Source: Anthostomella pinea
Taxonomy: Eukaryota > Ascomycota > Sordariomycetes > Xylariales > Xylariaceae
Direction: 5' to 3'
Assembly (NCBI GenBank): GCA_963556695.1
Contig: CAUWAG010000012.1
Span: forward strand, 3,472,001 to 3,536,000
DNA length: 64,000 bases
Shown here: positions 46,152 through 57,206 of the stretch, piece by piece
Numbering within the stretch: position 1 is the first letter of the stretch
Layout: each line of letters begins with the position of its first letter
Notes under the pieces: generated by a model
What the model was told of the DNA's origin: nothing
The model's input: the letters and a program-made list of their open reading frames with translations, nothing else
Databases searched by the model: none
Made by a program: the position numbers and the translations under genes

Positions 46152-48448
46152 CTATTCGCCGTAACGTGAGGGTAGCGGGTTGCAATACCCAAAGACATTC
46201 TCAGGGTCCCATTCCTTCTTCAATGTTACGAGACGAGGCAGCTTCTCACGACCAAACTTCTGCTCAGCTGTCTCGTCTCCGTGGGCATAGCTGACGTACA
46301 CTGACAGATCCGTATACCCGGACGTAGCAACGAGATCGGCACGCAGTTTTTTCGCGAAGGCGTTGGCTGTCTCGCCGAACGGGTTGTCTAGGCCTGTCCA
46401 TCGCATCTGGATCATGCTGCAGGTTCGACCATGGTCAACGCGCTTCAATGTTTCGCAGTATCGCTTGGCAGGATGTAGTAGAGTTGGGGAAATATCATTA
46501 ACGTGGATGAATACTTACAAGTTCCCCCTGGCGTCCCTCCATGGGTATGCCGTGGAGTCATCCGGCACAGCCAATGGAGCATCGTTCGCGAATGTTTCCA
46601 GAATCAAGGCAGACGTACGACTATCTGGATACCTCTTCAAGAACGAGTCGAATTTGTTGAAGACCGACAGGTAAGTCTTGGGCGCGAACTGGCGGACGTT
46701 TACTGTATGGATGCTCGCAAGACCGTTGGTGGTACCGCAAGAGGCGTCAGTCACGCCCATGAGTACGACATCCGGGACCTTGGTGAAAGGGATCGTCTTG
46801 GCAGCGACAAAATGGCCGTATGGCGCAATGGTCAAATGCGCCTGGTTGTGTTCTCGTTTGTGCAGTGGGCGACGAGAACAAGTGGGTTCGAATCCTGCTA
46901 TGGCCCCCTTCTGACCCGGCTTGTGCGAGTCGATAACCAGCACACGACAATGAAGAGGCCCCATTATCGCAGAGCCCGATAGCCAAGCAGCTTGTCTCCA
47001 TAACACCCACTCCTGTGAGGTTTTTCCCCTTGTGGTTTCCCTCGCCAGTAGATAACAAACACTTATTTCACCCATCAATGCGACATATATCGAACGGCTA
47101 CTGGAACGATGTGTACACCAGAGGACTGAGGTTCACTGGATCGCTTTGTCACTGGACAGGAGGTTTTTCTGACAGAATCGTGCTTAGGTATTGACTAAAA
47201 CTATCTGGTCACTCCAGATTGGTACCGCTACAGCGAGGATAGGCTCGTGCGCGGATCTGAATGTATCTAGACTGACACCTCTATAACCTTGCGATGCAAT
47301 GGTTCTGGGAGGCGTGGTTTGCCCTATGGAGGGACTGCATCCACGATAAATACAATCAATCAATCATTGGCAGCGACAATAAGGGGTTCGAGACCGAAGA
47401 ATGGTGCGAGGTCCTCGCGGGCTTCTGCCTCGGAGCCCGCGTATATCAGTGTCGCTAAAATGGATGTCTTTGGCTTGGGATTATCAGCCATGGCGCGAAA
47501 GGGGTATAAGGGTATATGTCCACACCACTCACTTCGTTCGTCGTTGCATTCCAGAACATAGCGGTAGAGAAACCCAGCTGGGACGGCATGCTATCATTAT
47601 ACGTCTGCATCATGTCGAAGTAGTCTGATGCCTGGCCAGCGCCGTAGATCAGATCGGCATAGAAAACATTGCCTTCGTTTATTGGCTTGGTGAGACCGAA
47701 CACCGCTGACGTGATGATGCCGAAGTTCGTACCAGCTCCGCGGATGGCCCAGAACAAGTCCGAGTTCGAGCTGTCAGAAACCTCGATCAGGTCCCCGCTG
47801 GCCGTGACCATTTTCGCAGAAACGAGAGAGTCGATTACCAAGCCGAGGGTACCTTGCAGATACTCTATGCCGGCGCCGATGCCGTATCCGATGCACCCAG
47901 CAGAGTTGCAAGCTCCTGATGCTACGACAATCGTCAACAGCAGACTCCGGTCGACTGGTGGTGATGACTGTGGAAAACCTACGTATCTGGTAGCCGGCCT
48001 CAAAGACTGGTGCCAGGACATAGCGGATCTTGGCGCCGCCACCAACAGTGACGGTCGCGCTCGTGTTGTCAACCGTGACAGCATTGAGACCACTCAGATC
48101 AATAGCGAGGCCGTTCTGCAACTTCTGCAACGCCGTACCGAAGTTATGACGCCCTCCTGTAGCAAGGAAGGGAATATTGGCAGCATTCGCGGCTTTGACC
48201 GAGACGCGAATTGGGCACAATCAGCAACGACTGCTCCCATAAGAGTGCTATGGGACGGCCGGTGTACTCACAATCGAGGCCACTTGCTCATCGATTGACA
48301 GGGACACAGCAACGCAATAGCTCGGCGCTCCCCAGGCGTTCCATCGCGCAGTCGCGTTCGTGAATGCGTCAGAGCCCGGGTATAGGAGATCGCAGCTGGC
48401 TTCCCGACAAGCTGCCTCGAAGGAGGATGAGCGCGCTCCGGTGGGCAT
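46152..48448 (-). pseudogene. FAD-linked oxidase (BBE-like) gene disrupted by a SINE
   Basis: Fragments match a berberine-bridge-type FAD oxidoreductase, a family often secreted or found in secondary metabolism. In order: FEAACREASCDLLYPGSDAF; KAANAANIPFLATGGRHNFG with the GGRH flavin-linking block; CNSAGCIGYGIGAGIEYLQG; FWAIRGAGTNFGIITSAVF; TLIYAGSEAEAREDLAPFF; and a BBE C terminus ending KKEWDPENVFGYCNPLP. Likely exons are 48448-48272, 48199-47983, 47915-47526, 47454-46519 (interrupted by the insert) and 46463-46152. Removing the SINE at 46811-47366 plus one target copy restores LIVAAKTIPFTKVPDVV in frame. Two acceptors also look damaged: CG before 48199, and the last junction is off by one base (AA instead of AG would explain it). 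The N terminus shows no signal peptide, so a first exon may be missing. Confidence 0.85.
46811..47366 (+). mobile_element. tRNA-derived SINE with 13-bp target-site duplication
   Basis: The 556-bp element lies between exact copies of TTGGCAGCGACAA (46798-46810 and 47367-47379). Its head is tRNA-like: GGCCGTATGG at the 5' end pairs with TATGGCC about 90 bases on, an A box reads TGGCGCAATGG and a B box reads GGTTCGAATCC, both fitting RNA polymerase III consensus. The anticodon arm is not recognisable; an 8-bp hairpin GTTCTCGT/ACGAGAAC takes its place. A non-tRNA body of about 430 bases follows, and the 3' end is a short simple tail (ATACAATCAATCAATCA). These are the defining parts of a SINE mobilised by a LINE. 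It is inserted antisense in a coding exon of the FAD oxidase gene. Confidence 0.87.
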
Positions 48449-49092
48449 GACGGGCCGGGCTTGTAGGGAGTGCACTCGAGTGGAATCGGAATCTGCTGTC
48501 TTGTCTGTGGTTGCCCCTTGTTTCGATGATAACTCTAGGAGGGTAGACGAGAAGCTGAGATAGAGCGAATCAATGGAAAGCTCATACCCAGGGGCTTGGC
48601 ACTGGACATAATTACGAAGATTGTCTCTCTCGTGTCCATGTGCTGTCATTTGAAACGTGGCTCGAGGACCTTCTAGCATACAGGTGGCAGTGTCACACCG
48701 CCGGTAGTAGATGCTCACCCAGTGGCGACAACGACAACTAACTCGTGGCCGTCCTGCACCATCAACCTGGAGCTCACCAACTGCATCACTCCCAACCGAA
48801 TTGTCCAATGTAAGCGTTGCGTTACATGTCGTCTACCCAGTCCGGGCGTACAGCGCAATGCATGTTGGCTTCCCATGCATAGCATCATCCCTCGCTTCAC
48901 GCACACGAATCTCCCTGTCCGTGGGTGATGTCCCCAAGCACCAACGCCTACTATGGGGAACCATCACGCCTGAAATCCGTGAGACCGTCATGATAGTTGT
49001 ATATAGTACCATCATGGAATGCAACCCCAGATCGCTTCTGGTGTTGGTCTCTGCGTGCGTCTCATCGATTCGTTCGTGCAAACACTGTCAAC
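48449..49092. other. Divergent intergenic region
   Basis: May contain an unrecognised first exon of the oxidase pseudogene on the minus strand, since the frame stays open to about 48800. No other feature is seen. Confidence 0.45.
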
Positions 49093-49692
49093 ATGCCTGC
49101 AGTCGCCAACCCAAGTCAAGAGCCTGCCCACCGGGCAAGTCCGCATTTGATATTGCTGTCAGTCGAGGTTCGCATCATCATCTACGAGTACGCTGCACAC
49201 AACTACAAAACCGAAGTGTCTTTCTCCTCCCCCTTCCCCGGCTACGTCTATCACCGTCAATGCGCTCCCGCGCGTCCGGCACTGCTCAGTACATGCCGAC
49301 GAATTTAGGAAGAAGCTTCCCCAATCCTTCAATCCGCCGTGCATTTCAGATTTACGCAAGACTCCGGGAGAATTTTGAAGGTGCAAGCATGCGGGCCGAT
49401 CGCACCCTCTGCGATCCGGCGTCTGCACCTGGATATGGGAGCCTCTTCTTGCAAGCCCGCGCTACATTTCCTGGACGGCTTGCTCTGTGAGGGCCACGAC
49501 CTGCGGGTGATTCAGATACACTGGAGAAATGATTACATACCAATGGTGCGGAACGACGCATTTGGTAGCCTGCTTATGGACTTTCTGCTTCGCCTCGACG
49601 GGTTGAAGTCGTTAATGCTGTCTGGGGACTACGGCAAGGAGTTCTTCCAATGGGCTGAGACATGTCTACTGGTAACCGTGGTCGCGGCCTGA
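49093..49692 (+). pseudogene. 2EXR/F-box-like gene with one premature stop
   Basis: From the ATG at 49093 the frame reads a typical start for this fungal family, LILLSVEVRIIIYEYAA, and then PALLSTCRRI. A single in-frame TAG at 49306-49308 interrupts it. The same frame continues at once with EEASPILQSAVHFRF and IRRLHLDMG, the normal next blocks (the usual family sequence is CRRIYEEASPILY), and runs on to a stop at 49692. So one base change separates it from an intact protein of about 199 residues. Sequencing error, a real null mutation or a selected pseudogene cannot be told apart here. An intact relative lies at 12923. Confidence 0.75.
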
Positions 49693-50011
49693 CATGGGAT
49701 GCAGTTTCTGCGACGGTAGCAGGGCTTGGAAGATCATGTTGTGTGGTAACATTACCAAAAAAACCCACTACTACCTGTTGGCTGGCAGCTCTTACATTCA
49801 TCGTCCAATTCAAGCAAACAAAGGCTCGTTTCGTGCCAAACACCTCCAGAGTAGCGACTTATACATGTGTCATATAATTCCCGTTACCTCCACGTACATA
49901 GTTGACTTCTCCAAGCACCAACACCTCCTACACCCCAACATCAGTCCCAAACCCCGACCCCAACGACACCCATCCCTCCCAACGGCACACTCACCACCCC
50001 CTACCCAGAAA
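49693..50011. other. Intergenic between convergent genes
   Basis: About 320 bases with a C-rich right half (CCCCACCCC-like). No gene is seen. Confidence 0.45.
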
Positions 50012-50311
50012 CTACACTCCGCGCCACCCCCTCCCCCCTCCCATAAACTCAGCATAAATCGGCGTCCGGCTCTGCGCCGGAACCAAAGGAGCCGGGACCG
50101 CAAGCCCTTCCCTACTATCTCCAGGCTCTCCACCCACAATCTCGCGGACGGCTAAAGAGTCCGAGTCCGCCGATCCTCCACGCCGCTTGTTGGTGAAGTA
50201 GAACATGAGCACCGAGTACAGGACCAGCAGCGCGACCGGGGCTATTATGCACGCGAGTGCGATTTCGGTCGTGGTGTTCGTGAAGGTGCCTCCGCTGAAT
50301 ATCGTGGACAT
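50012..50311 (-). CDS. Small single-pass membrane protein, unknown
   Basis: 99 residues in one exon. An extracellular-looking N terminus rich in Thr, with a glycosylation site (NTT), is followed by one strong membrane helix at about residues 16-40 (IALACIIAPVALLVLYSVLMFYF). A basic stop-transfer NKRR follows, then a Gly/Pro/Ser-rich tail that is probably cytoplasmic. I recognise no family. The pattern of a short ectodomain, one helix and a basic flank is common in fungal surface proteins. Frame and hydropathy are the only support, and a missed exon is possible. Confidence 0.5.
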   Translation of the reverse strand: MSTIFSGGTFTNTTTEIALACIIAPVALLVLYSVLMFYFTNKRRGGSADSDSLAVREIVGGEPGDSREGLAVPAPLVPAQSRTPIYAEFMGGGRGWRGV

Positions 50312-50958
50312 GGGTTCTTGTGTCGAATTGGTGGTTTGACGTTGATGGGGTGAGCCGCACAGGCAGGAACTCAAAAGGCTGAGGGTGGTCGAGTTTCCGA
50401 TGGGGGGTTTGTCTCGATGTCATGCCGTCGTGGTTATAGACCGTGTGGGCGCTCTGTGGCAGTACCCTGGGGAAAGGGTCTGTGATGGGCAAGTCGGTAG
50501 GTAGGTGGCGGGCTTGGTGGAATGGGTTTGAATAGATAGGTGGGTGGGTAGCTTGGTGGTGCGAAGAGCACGGTAACTGACGGTTACACATGAAAGTGAG
50601 AGATCGTGAGGTAGAGAACATCATACATATAGACTAGCTCATGGCATCATTCACTTCAGGGAGGCGAGCGGAGATGATCTTGTTGACAGCGGTATTCACC
50701 TGCGGCTCGACGACAGAAGTTTCGGCGGGGACACGGGTCGAGGGGAATGAATCCGATATCTGAACTCATCTAGGAGATTGGCGGTGAATCGCTCATACGT
50801 GACCTACACTGGCTGGTTCGTCTGAGATCCATTCACCACAAGCGTTCGAAGCTCAGAAAGCTTGATGTTTTGAACACCTCCTCGAATAACATATTATCAT
50901 TAACCATGCTTCAGTGTAACCAAGCGAACTTGTTTACACGCATCCTCGTGGCCGTGTA
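50312..50958. other. Intergenic, no supported gene
   Basis: A minus-strand frame continues to 50624 without motifs. Nothing else is seen. Confidence 0.45.
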
Positions 50959-53576
50959 CTACAAGCTCAGCCCAGCCGTCGCAAACTCCAGAGGATATCT
51001 CACCCCTGCCCCAGAGCTCCGCTTGGGAGAGAAGGTCCCGTTAAATCCGACATAGTCGCCCAAGCTCGGAGGCAGGTCCTTCACCGCGGTGCCCCAGATG
51101 CTCTCGTTCCGCCCCAGCGTGAGGACCAGCTCTTTTCCCTCGGTGAAGAAGCTGTGGTCGATCCAGTTCTTGGTGTACGGCTCCCCGTCCAGAGTCGCGC
51201 TCTGGATGTAGATCGCCTGGTACGTGGGGTCGTAGTTGACGTTCCGGACCGTCGCCGTCTTGCCCGTGACGGGGCTCGTGATGTTGACACTCTCGAAGTA
51301 CGGGGGTGTGATGAGGTACACGTCCTGTCCGGGGTTGGGGAAGAGGCCCATCATTGAGAATGCCACGAAGGACCCCATCGCGCCGCTGTCGTCGTTGCCG
51401 GGGAGCCCGTCTGGCGTTGGCGAGAAGTATCGGGGGATGTAGAAATGGCTGCGCAGAGCCGACAATGCGGGTCGTCCAGCGTAGTGGTATTGGAATACTG
51501 TTAGGAATGCTGGCTCGTTCCCGATGTAAGTGATGTTCGTATCGTGCAAGTAGTCGAGGCGGCGAGTGAACTGGGCCGGACCGCCGTAAAGGCTGATGAG
51601 GTCTCCCTGGTTGTGGGGAACGAAGAAGCCGTACTCCCAGATGCTGCTCTCGAAGGTCTCATGCGCTGTATTTTGGAGCGAGCATGACGTACCAGAGTTG
51701 TCGATGTTGCTGCACCAAAGGGGGTCCTGGAAATCCCAGGTCTGGTTCACGAACCGCGGCTGGAAAAAGCCGACGTACCCAGTGTCAACCCCGGTGTCAA
51801 GGCTGGATGTCTGATCTGGCTTATACAGATTCTTCCAGTTTTCGCTGGTTTCAAGGTATTTCTCCATATCAGCTGTCTTGTTCAACTGATTGGCCATCTG
51901 AGAAATGGTGAAGTCATTGTAACTGTACTCGAGAGTCCGGGAAATACTACGAGTCATTGTACCAAATCCCTTGTAGTCAAAATCTTGCACAGGGATGTAT
52001 CCGAGGGCTTTCCAGCTGTCGAGGCCCCCACGGCCTTCGCTTGACCAGTCGAAGGGCTCAACTTCCGCATCTTTCACGACTGCTTGATATCCGGTGTCCC
52101 ACTACCAGGAAGTCAGTGTCCTGACCGTAGGAGTATGACCCCAGTGGAAAGATACTCACATCGATACCATCCACTAGACCTTTTTGGAACCCATCAGAAA
52201 GGATCACATCAGCATTTGAGCCGCCCTAATATCGTCAGTGCTGAATGATCTCGAAAGCCTCCGAGACCTTACTTGAGTGTAGCCCTTGGAGAAGGTCATA
52301 CGGCAATCTGGCAGCCAGCCCTCGTGTCTATACGTCTCAATCATTGACCGAATCATCTGCGACACAGAATCTGGATCAAGGATAGTCAAGAATGGGATTT
52401 GCGAGCGGAAGCTGTCCCACAGACTGCACAGCTGTTAGTATGTAACTCCAACACCAATGTCATGTTAACGTACCAGTAGAACGAGTCGAAGTACGGCTCC
52501 CCGGTGTTCCAGAGGGGGTTCTCGCCAGTGTAGTTCTGCGGGTTGACCATAGTCCGGTAGATGCCGCTGTAAAAGTTGGTCACCAGCGTCGGGTCAACAC
52601 CTGCACCAGTGTTTATGACAATCGGGCTGATCTTCTCTTTCCAGGCATCGGAAGCAGCTTGCTCGACTTCGTTAAAGTTGTAGTCAGGGATCTCAGCCTC
52701 GGCATTGGAGCACGCTTGATCGGAGCTGATGAAGCTGATACCAACACGCGCGAGCACAGGCGTGTCGGCAGACTCGAACCTGACGAACGCGCCTCCTGGT
52801 AGTGGGTAACCGTTGATTGACCTGGAAATGGTCAAGCTCTTAACATCGGCACTAGCCCTACTGTTAGAGAAAATGCCGTTGTCGAGGATCGCAGGACCTG
52901 AGAAGTCGGTACAGAAGTAGGGGACGTATTGTCCCTGGCTGAAGCTCGAAACGAATCGAGCACTTCCGGTGATTCTGCCAGTTTCGGCATCGACAGAGAC
53001 CGTTCCGTTATCCTGGCGGGAATCGGACAAGTCGGACAGATCTTGCAGCAGAAGAGGATGAGAAACGTTCCCATCGGACGCTTTTGGAAACGTAAAGCGA
53101 AAAAGTGCAGTGTGTTGCGATGCGGTCATCTCAGCCTCGATGCCTGAGTCCAGAGTGATGCCGAAGAAGCCCGGACGAGCCGTGACGCTATTGTTATCGA
53201 ATGATCCATAATTGACGCGAGTTTTCTTGGGGAAATCGCATCGGTCGATATCGTCACCGGGGCAGCTGGCATAGGGGAATAGTGGGAAGTTCCCCAGAGA
53301 TGGAGATCCGCCAGTACCGGAGTCGTGCAATACCGAAAAGCCGGACACTGGGCTGCCATCAAGTGTGAAGCCACCTTGGTTGCTCGATGAGTTGGTGTCG
53401 GCAACGGCCTTGGCCATCCCGTAAGGTAGCGTCGCCCCGGGGAAGACGTTGCCGCCATTTGAGCTTCCGATCAGCTGGTCGACGTATTGGAGGGGGTCGA
53501 ACGCCGCATCGTCCCCGAAGACCGTCGCCGCGGTGAAGAGAACGATAGAGACGAGACGAGAGCTGAGTGAACACAT
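50959..53576 (-). CDS. Secreted GH92 alpha-mannosidase
   Basis: Calcium-dependent exo-alpha-mannosidase family (GH92), which trims terminal mannose from glycans. Exons 53576-52474, 52423-52273, 52225-52160 and 52101-50959 keep phase and encode 820 residues. The start at 53576 gives a clean signal peptide (MCSLSSRLVSIVLFTAATVFG); a longer in-frame reading upstream lacks an ATG. The N-terminal beta-sandwich begins YVDQLIGSSNGGNVFPGATLPYGM, diagnostic for the family. The catalytic barrel includes FYCLWDSFRSQIPF (formed by splicing), GGSNADVILSDGF and the acidic pair Asp677/Asp678 in GNDDSGAMGSF, the block that carries the general base in characterised members. Several Asn-x-Ser/Thr sites fit secretion. 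The substrate could be its own or a host's N- or O-mannans. Confidence 0.94.
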
Positions 53577-55212
53577 CGCGACCAGCCTCCTTGCAACCGC
53601 GAGCTGGGGAAGTGATGACCAGACGAACAAGTAATACTTATAAGACCTATATCATGCCTGCTGATGAATAGCACACCTCGGGTCCCGATAAGAGATGCTT
53701 GATGGATGAAGCAAGATATGTAGACAGACACAGTGGCAGTAGAGGAAGTCTGTTCGGATCCAGGGCCTGCCGGTCATGATATTCTGCGGTCAAGTCGTAC
53801 CGACTATCGACCCCTCGGAGAAGGAGAGACAGGTCTCAGTCTGAGCCGAGTGACCTCCTCCGCGTGTTCGCGGCCGTGGACGAACCTTCCATTCTTGGCG
53901 AACGCGGGGTGATGTCTTATTCCACCACATCATGCTGCATATGCAAGTTGGCGCGATAAGTCATTACAGCAGGGAGCAGATGCAGAGAAGGCCATGCCAC
54001 CGTTACATTCGGCAAAATTCTTATATTGCTCCATGCATCCAAGTTCTCGTCACCTGAGATGGGACGACGGGCATCGGATCTGTAGCTGGACATGTTATCC
54101 TTCCCGACGAGGTATAAGCAGGACGAGACATCTGATTTACTCTGTCGTGTGCACATTGCTCGTGGAGAGGGTATCGTATTCTGTCGATCTTGGTAGCACA
54201 GACGAGCAACCTCCAGATCTGACCCCGCGATAGAGGCGTGCTCTGCCCAGCTATAAAGCAGCTAACCTTAGTGTTGATAAACCCTCGGCCGCTTTTGGGC
54301 AGCGAGGGGGTATGATCAGCGGTCGCACTGCATCGACGAGATTCGAGATAGCGAAAAGGATTGAACCCTTGGAAGGGTTCTGATTCGCCCGTCGATGGAC
54401 ATGTGCTTGTACCTGCGTATGTCTTCAGTGTGACCAGCAAAGTCGTTGAAGTCGGTCGGCGATACTGGCAGGTCCCATGGCATGGTTCGTTCGTCAAGCA
54501 TGTTCCTACGACCGGTGGTGCAAGCAGCATGAGCCCCTACCGGTACCTTACCGTGTGCCTTGTAACATGCGGGCTGGTCCGTCAAATAAGCTTGTTCTGT
54601 GTCTGTGTAATTGAAACTGCAGTGTCCTAAGACAGGGGACAGGTTCCAGACCTCCGTCTGATGCTGGATCACTTGTTGGTTCGCGAATTTGAAGGACAAC
54701 TGAACGGGTGCGACATGTTGTGCCCTGAGTATGTATGCCCAAAGCTTAGACTCGTAGCACCTCCGGCGAGACAACCACCTGCGCCCACCTGCGCCCAGCT
54801 GGCGGCGGTGGTAACCGCTAGCCCACCTAAACTTAGCGGCGGTGACCCTGTAATGCACCGCAACGGGCACTGTAAGTTCAAGGTTGTTACGTTACTCGAC
54901 GGGAGCTCAAAGGTGACAATGAAAATGAACCCAAATTGGTTGCATAGCTTCAGACTTATTTCGTGTTCAAGCAGCAGCGCTTCGTTGGAAAAAGTGAGCT
55001 GTATACCCAATGTCCTATTGGCTAGAACCCCCCCCAGACAGAGGGTTGTAGCAAGCATGTCGTTTAGTCTTCATTTGAACGACTGTGACACAGTCTGTCC
55101 CCGTCTGACCCTTGATGCACCAATTGATGAACCACTAGACCTAACAACGCTTGCACGAACGCGACCCTTAGAAATAGGTAGCTAATGGCAGACCGAAATC
55201 TTTCTGCTGGTC
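53577..55212. other. 1.6-kb intergenic region
   Basis: A TATAAG box on the minus strand near 53640 could serve the mannosidase. Frames of 130-185 codons on both strands at 54316-55185 overlap each other and show no family motif; I do not call them. No repeat ends were identified. Confidence 0.45.
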
Positions 55213-56883
55213 TCATGGCGATTGCCGGCAGAAGCACGAGGATTTGATGGGGATATCTGCCCCCGCAACCGCCAGGTCAAGCTGCGGCTTTACAGCTTCT
55301 GCTTCTTCGACGCGACCCAGCTTCAACAGACACTCGTGGTAACCATGTAAAGACCACACATTGTTGCGATGCTGCAGCGCTCTCGGAAGCTTGTCACTCA
55401 TTCCCAGGTCTTCGGCATAGATGTCAACCGCCTCATCATAGCGACCCTGCTCCGTGAGCAGAGCACCGAGAGCATGGGCAGGCGGCTGCATCCAGCCCCA
55501 GGGCTCATCATAGGGAAGAGCCCGGCTCAGCTCGCTAGCCCTCCGCAAGCGCGCAAAGGCGGGCTCGTAGTTTCCGCGGCGGTACTCCAGCTCACCGTCA
55601 AGCATCGCCTCGGCCACTTGCAGGATATCGAGGCACTTGTTGTTAAACAGCGTGCGAGAAGACGGAACGGCTTTGACGGTATCGGCAAACAGCTCGCGCT
55701 GCTCTGCGGCCTCGTGGATTCTGCCGGTTGCCGCGAAAGCAACGCCCTTGGCGTAGTGAGCCATCGCCGTCGTCACGCAGTAAAGCTTGCGATCGTCATG
55801 GAAGGGTAGGTCGATGATGTCCTGCCAGCGACCGAATCTGATCATGGCGTGCACGCGCATCGCCAGAAAACCTTCCAGCCAGTCAGCCATGGGCGGGGAC
55901 TCGACACGCAGTAACTGCTCCGGCAACGCTTTTTCGAGTCGGGACACTGTGTCGAGGGTCGCTCGAGACTGCGCGGCGAACATGGCTGCATAGATGCGAA
56001 AGTGATAGTCATGAGCTCGGTAGAGCGTGTAGAACTTGAGCGGCTCCTCACGTGAGAAGAAGATGTCGTCGGCGACGATGGCCTTTTGGTTTGACTCAAT
56101 CGCGTTCTGGTAGTCGCCGACTAGGACGTCGATGTGTGTCGGCATGTGGTTGAGATGACCTGCGTGTGGTACCAGATCACGCAGAGTGTTGGCGGCATCG
56201 ATAGCCGCTTCAGGAGTTGGCGACATCTCCATGAGATGAATGTAAAGGTGTAATAGCCCTGGGTGATCAGATCCCCCAACTTGGGCCATCGACCGTTCCA
56301 GTATTGCCTGTGCCTCAAGTGTATGAGCACCAGATGCTGGCTGCCCAGTCTGTAAATCCCAAAGCTGCCACGGGGTACGGTTCATCAAGGCGTCCACGTA
56401 CAGCGCCGCGACGTCCAGATCATCGGAGAAGTCCTTGTACACCCATCCCATGGCCTCGGCATAGCTTTGGTTCCATATCGAACAATCCTTATCCGCATGC
56501 TCGTGCGGGTACCGGTATCTCAAAGCCTCGACGAGAGCTTTCTCGACTGGCGATGCATCGGCCGCGCAAGACCGTGCCTGCTCAACCGCATGATGCGTGC
56601 GCTGGACTGTGGCCTCAAGCTCAGCCGCGTCAAAGAAGTCCCATGGTTTATTGTAGTTGGGTCCGAGAGCATACGCCAGGCCCCAGTAGGCCATGCAGCA
56701 ATTACTGTCATTATCGATTGCTCGTTGGAAGCATTTCGCAGCCTCCTCGTGGTTGAATCCGTAACTCCAGATGAGGCCACGGTTGAACCATTCCAGGGAA
56801 GTCTCGGTACTCGCGCTCACCCTCCTGCGGTATGAACCGAGATCATAATAGTCTTTGGCTGATGAAGCCATCTTTGTTGACAT
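55213..56883 (-). CDS. TPR-domain protein
   Basis: Single-exon 556-residue protein made largely of helical pairs of tetratricopeptide type. The N terminus, WFNRGLIWSYGFNHEEAAKCFQRAIDNDSNCCMAYWGLAYALGPNYNKPW, is a hallmark of a family of long TPR proteins shared by fungi and bacteria. A second cluster lies near the C terminus (ALGALLTEQGRYDEAVDIYAEDLG, YHECLLKLGRVEEAEAV). Between them is a His-rich block (LVPHAGHLNHMPTHIDVLVGDYQNAIESN) conserved in the family. There is no signal peptide or membrane helix, so it is probably cytosolic. TPRs bind other proteins; the partner is unknown. The first ATG (56883) is taken; an alternative ATG lies four codons in. The absence of introns is notable beside the intron-rich gene that follows. 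Confidence 0.9.
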   Translation of the reverse strand: MSTKMASSAKDYYDLGSYRRRVSASTETSLEWFNRGLIWSYGFNHEEAAKCFQRAIDNDSNCCMAYWGLAYALGPNYNKPWDFFDAAELEATVQRTHHAVEQARSCAADASPVEKALVEALRYRYPHEHADKDCSIWNQSYAEAMGWVYKDFSDDLDVAALYVDALMNRTPWQLWDLQTGQPASGAHTLEAQAILERSMAQVGGSDHPGLLHLYIHLMEMSPTPEAAIDAANTLRDLVPHAGHLNHMPTHIDVLVGDYQNAIESNQKAIVADDIFFSREEPLKFYTLYRAHDYHFRIYAAMFAAQSRATLDTVSRLEKALPEQLLRVESPPMADWLEGFLAMRVHAMIRFGRWQDIIDLPFHDDRKLYCVTTAMAHYAKGVAFAATGRIHEAAEQRELFADTVKAVPSSRTLFNNKCLDILQVAEAMLDGELEYRRGNYEPAFARLRRASELSRALPYDEPWGWMQPPAHALGALLTEQGRYDEAVDIYAEDLGMSDKLPRALQHRNNVWSLHGYHECLLKLGRVEEAEAVKPQLDLAVAGADIPIKSSCFCRQSP

Positions 56884-57206
56884 CTGTGCAATCGACTGCG
56901 TGTTGTATCAGTCGTTGAGTTGGTATGTACCCCAAACTCGGTGGCGATGAGAGTTGCCATCTAGCTGGAAGATCGGGTATATGGAGGTTATCGACGAAAC
57001 GAATTCGCATCAGTCATGTGCTTGCCGTGCATTCTTATATCCAAATTGATGACTAATCCCCACCCCGAACAGTGGAGGTCTCACGCTGTTCGTCCGTCAT
57101 CGCCGTCTTCTAGCAAATCAATTGCTAGGTAATTTGCTCCTGTCTTCAACGGAATGATGCGCACTCACTTCATGCTCTCTTTCGATATCTTTGAATCGAG
57201 CTCAAT
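56884..57206. other. Divergent promoter region
   Basis: About 320 bases between the TPR gene and the third Zn2Cys6 gene, transcribed away from each other. Both promoters must lie here. No distinct motif is recognised. Confidence 0.5.

Noticed and set aside
46813..46913. A functional tRNA gene on the plus strand
   Set aside because: Acceptor-like pairing and A/B boxes are present, but no normal anticodon arm can be formed, and the segment is the head of an insert with target duplications. It is better read as a SINE head.
54316..55185. Long overlapping frames as genes
   Set aside because: Frames of 130-185 codons occur on both strands at once with no recognisable domain, so I could not choose one.
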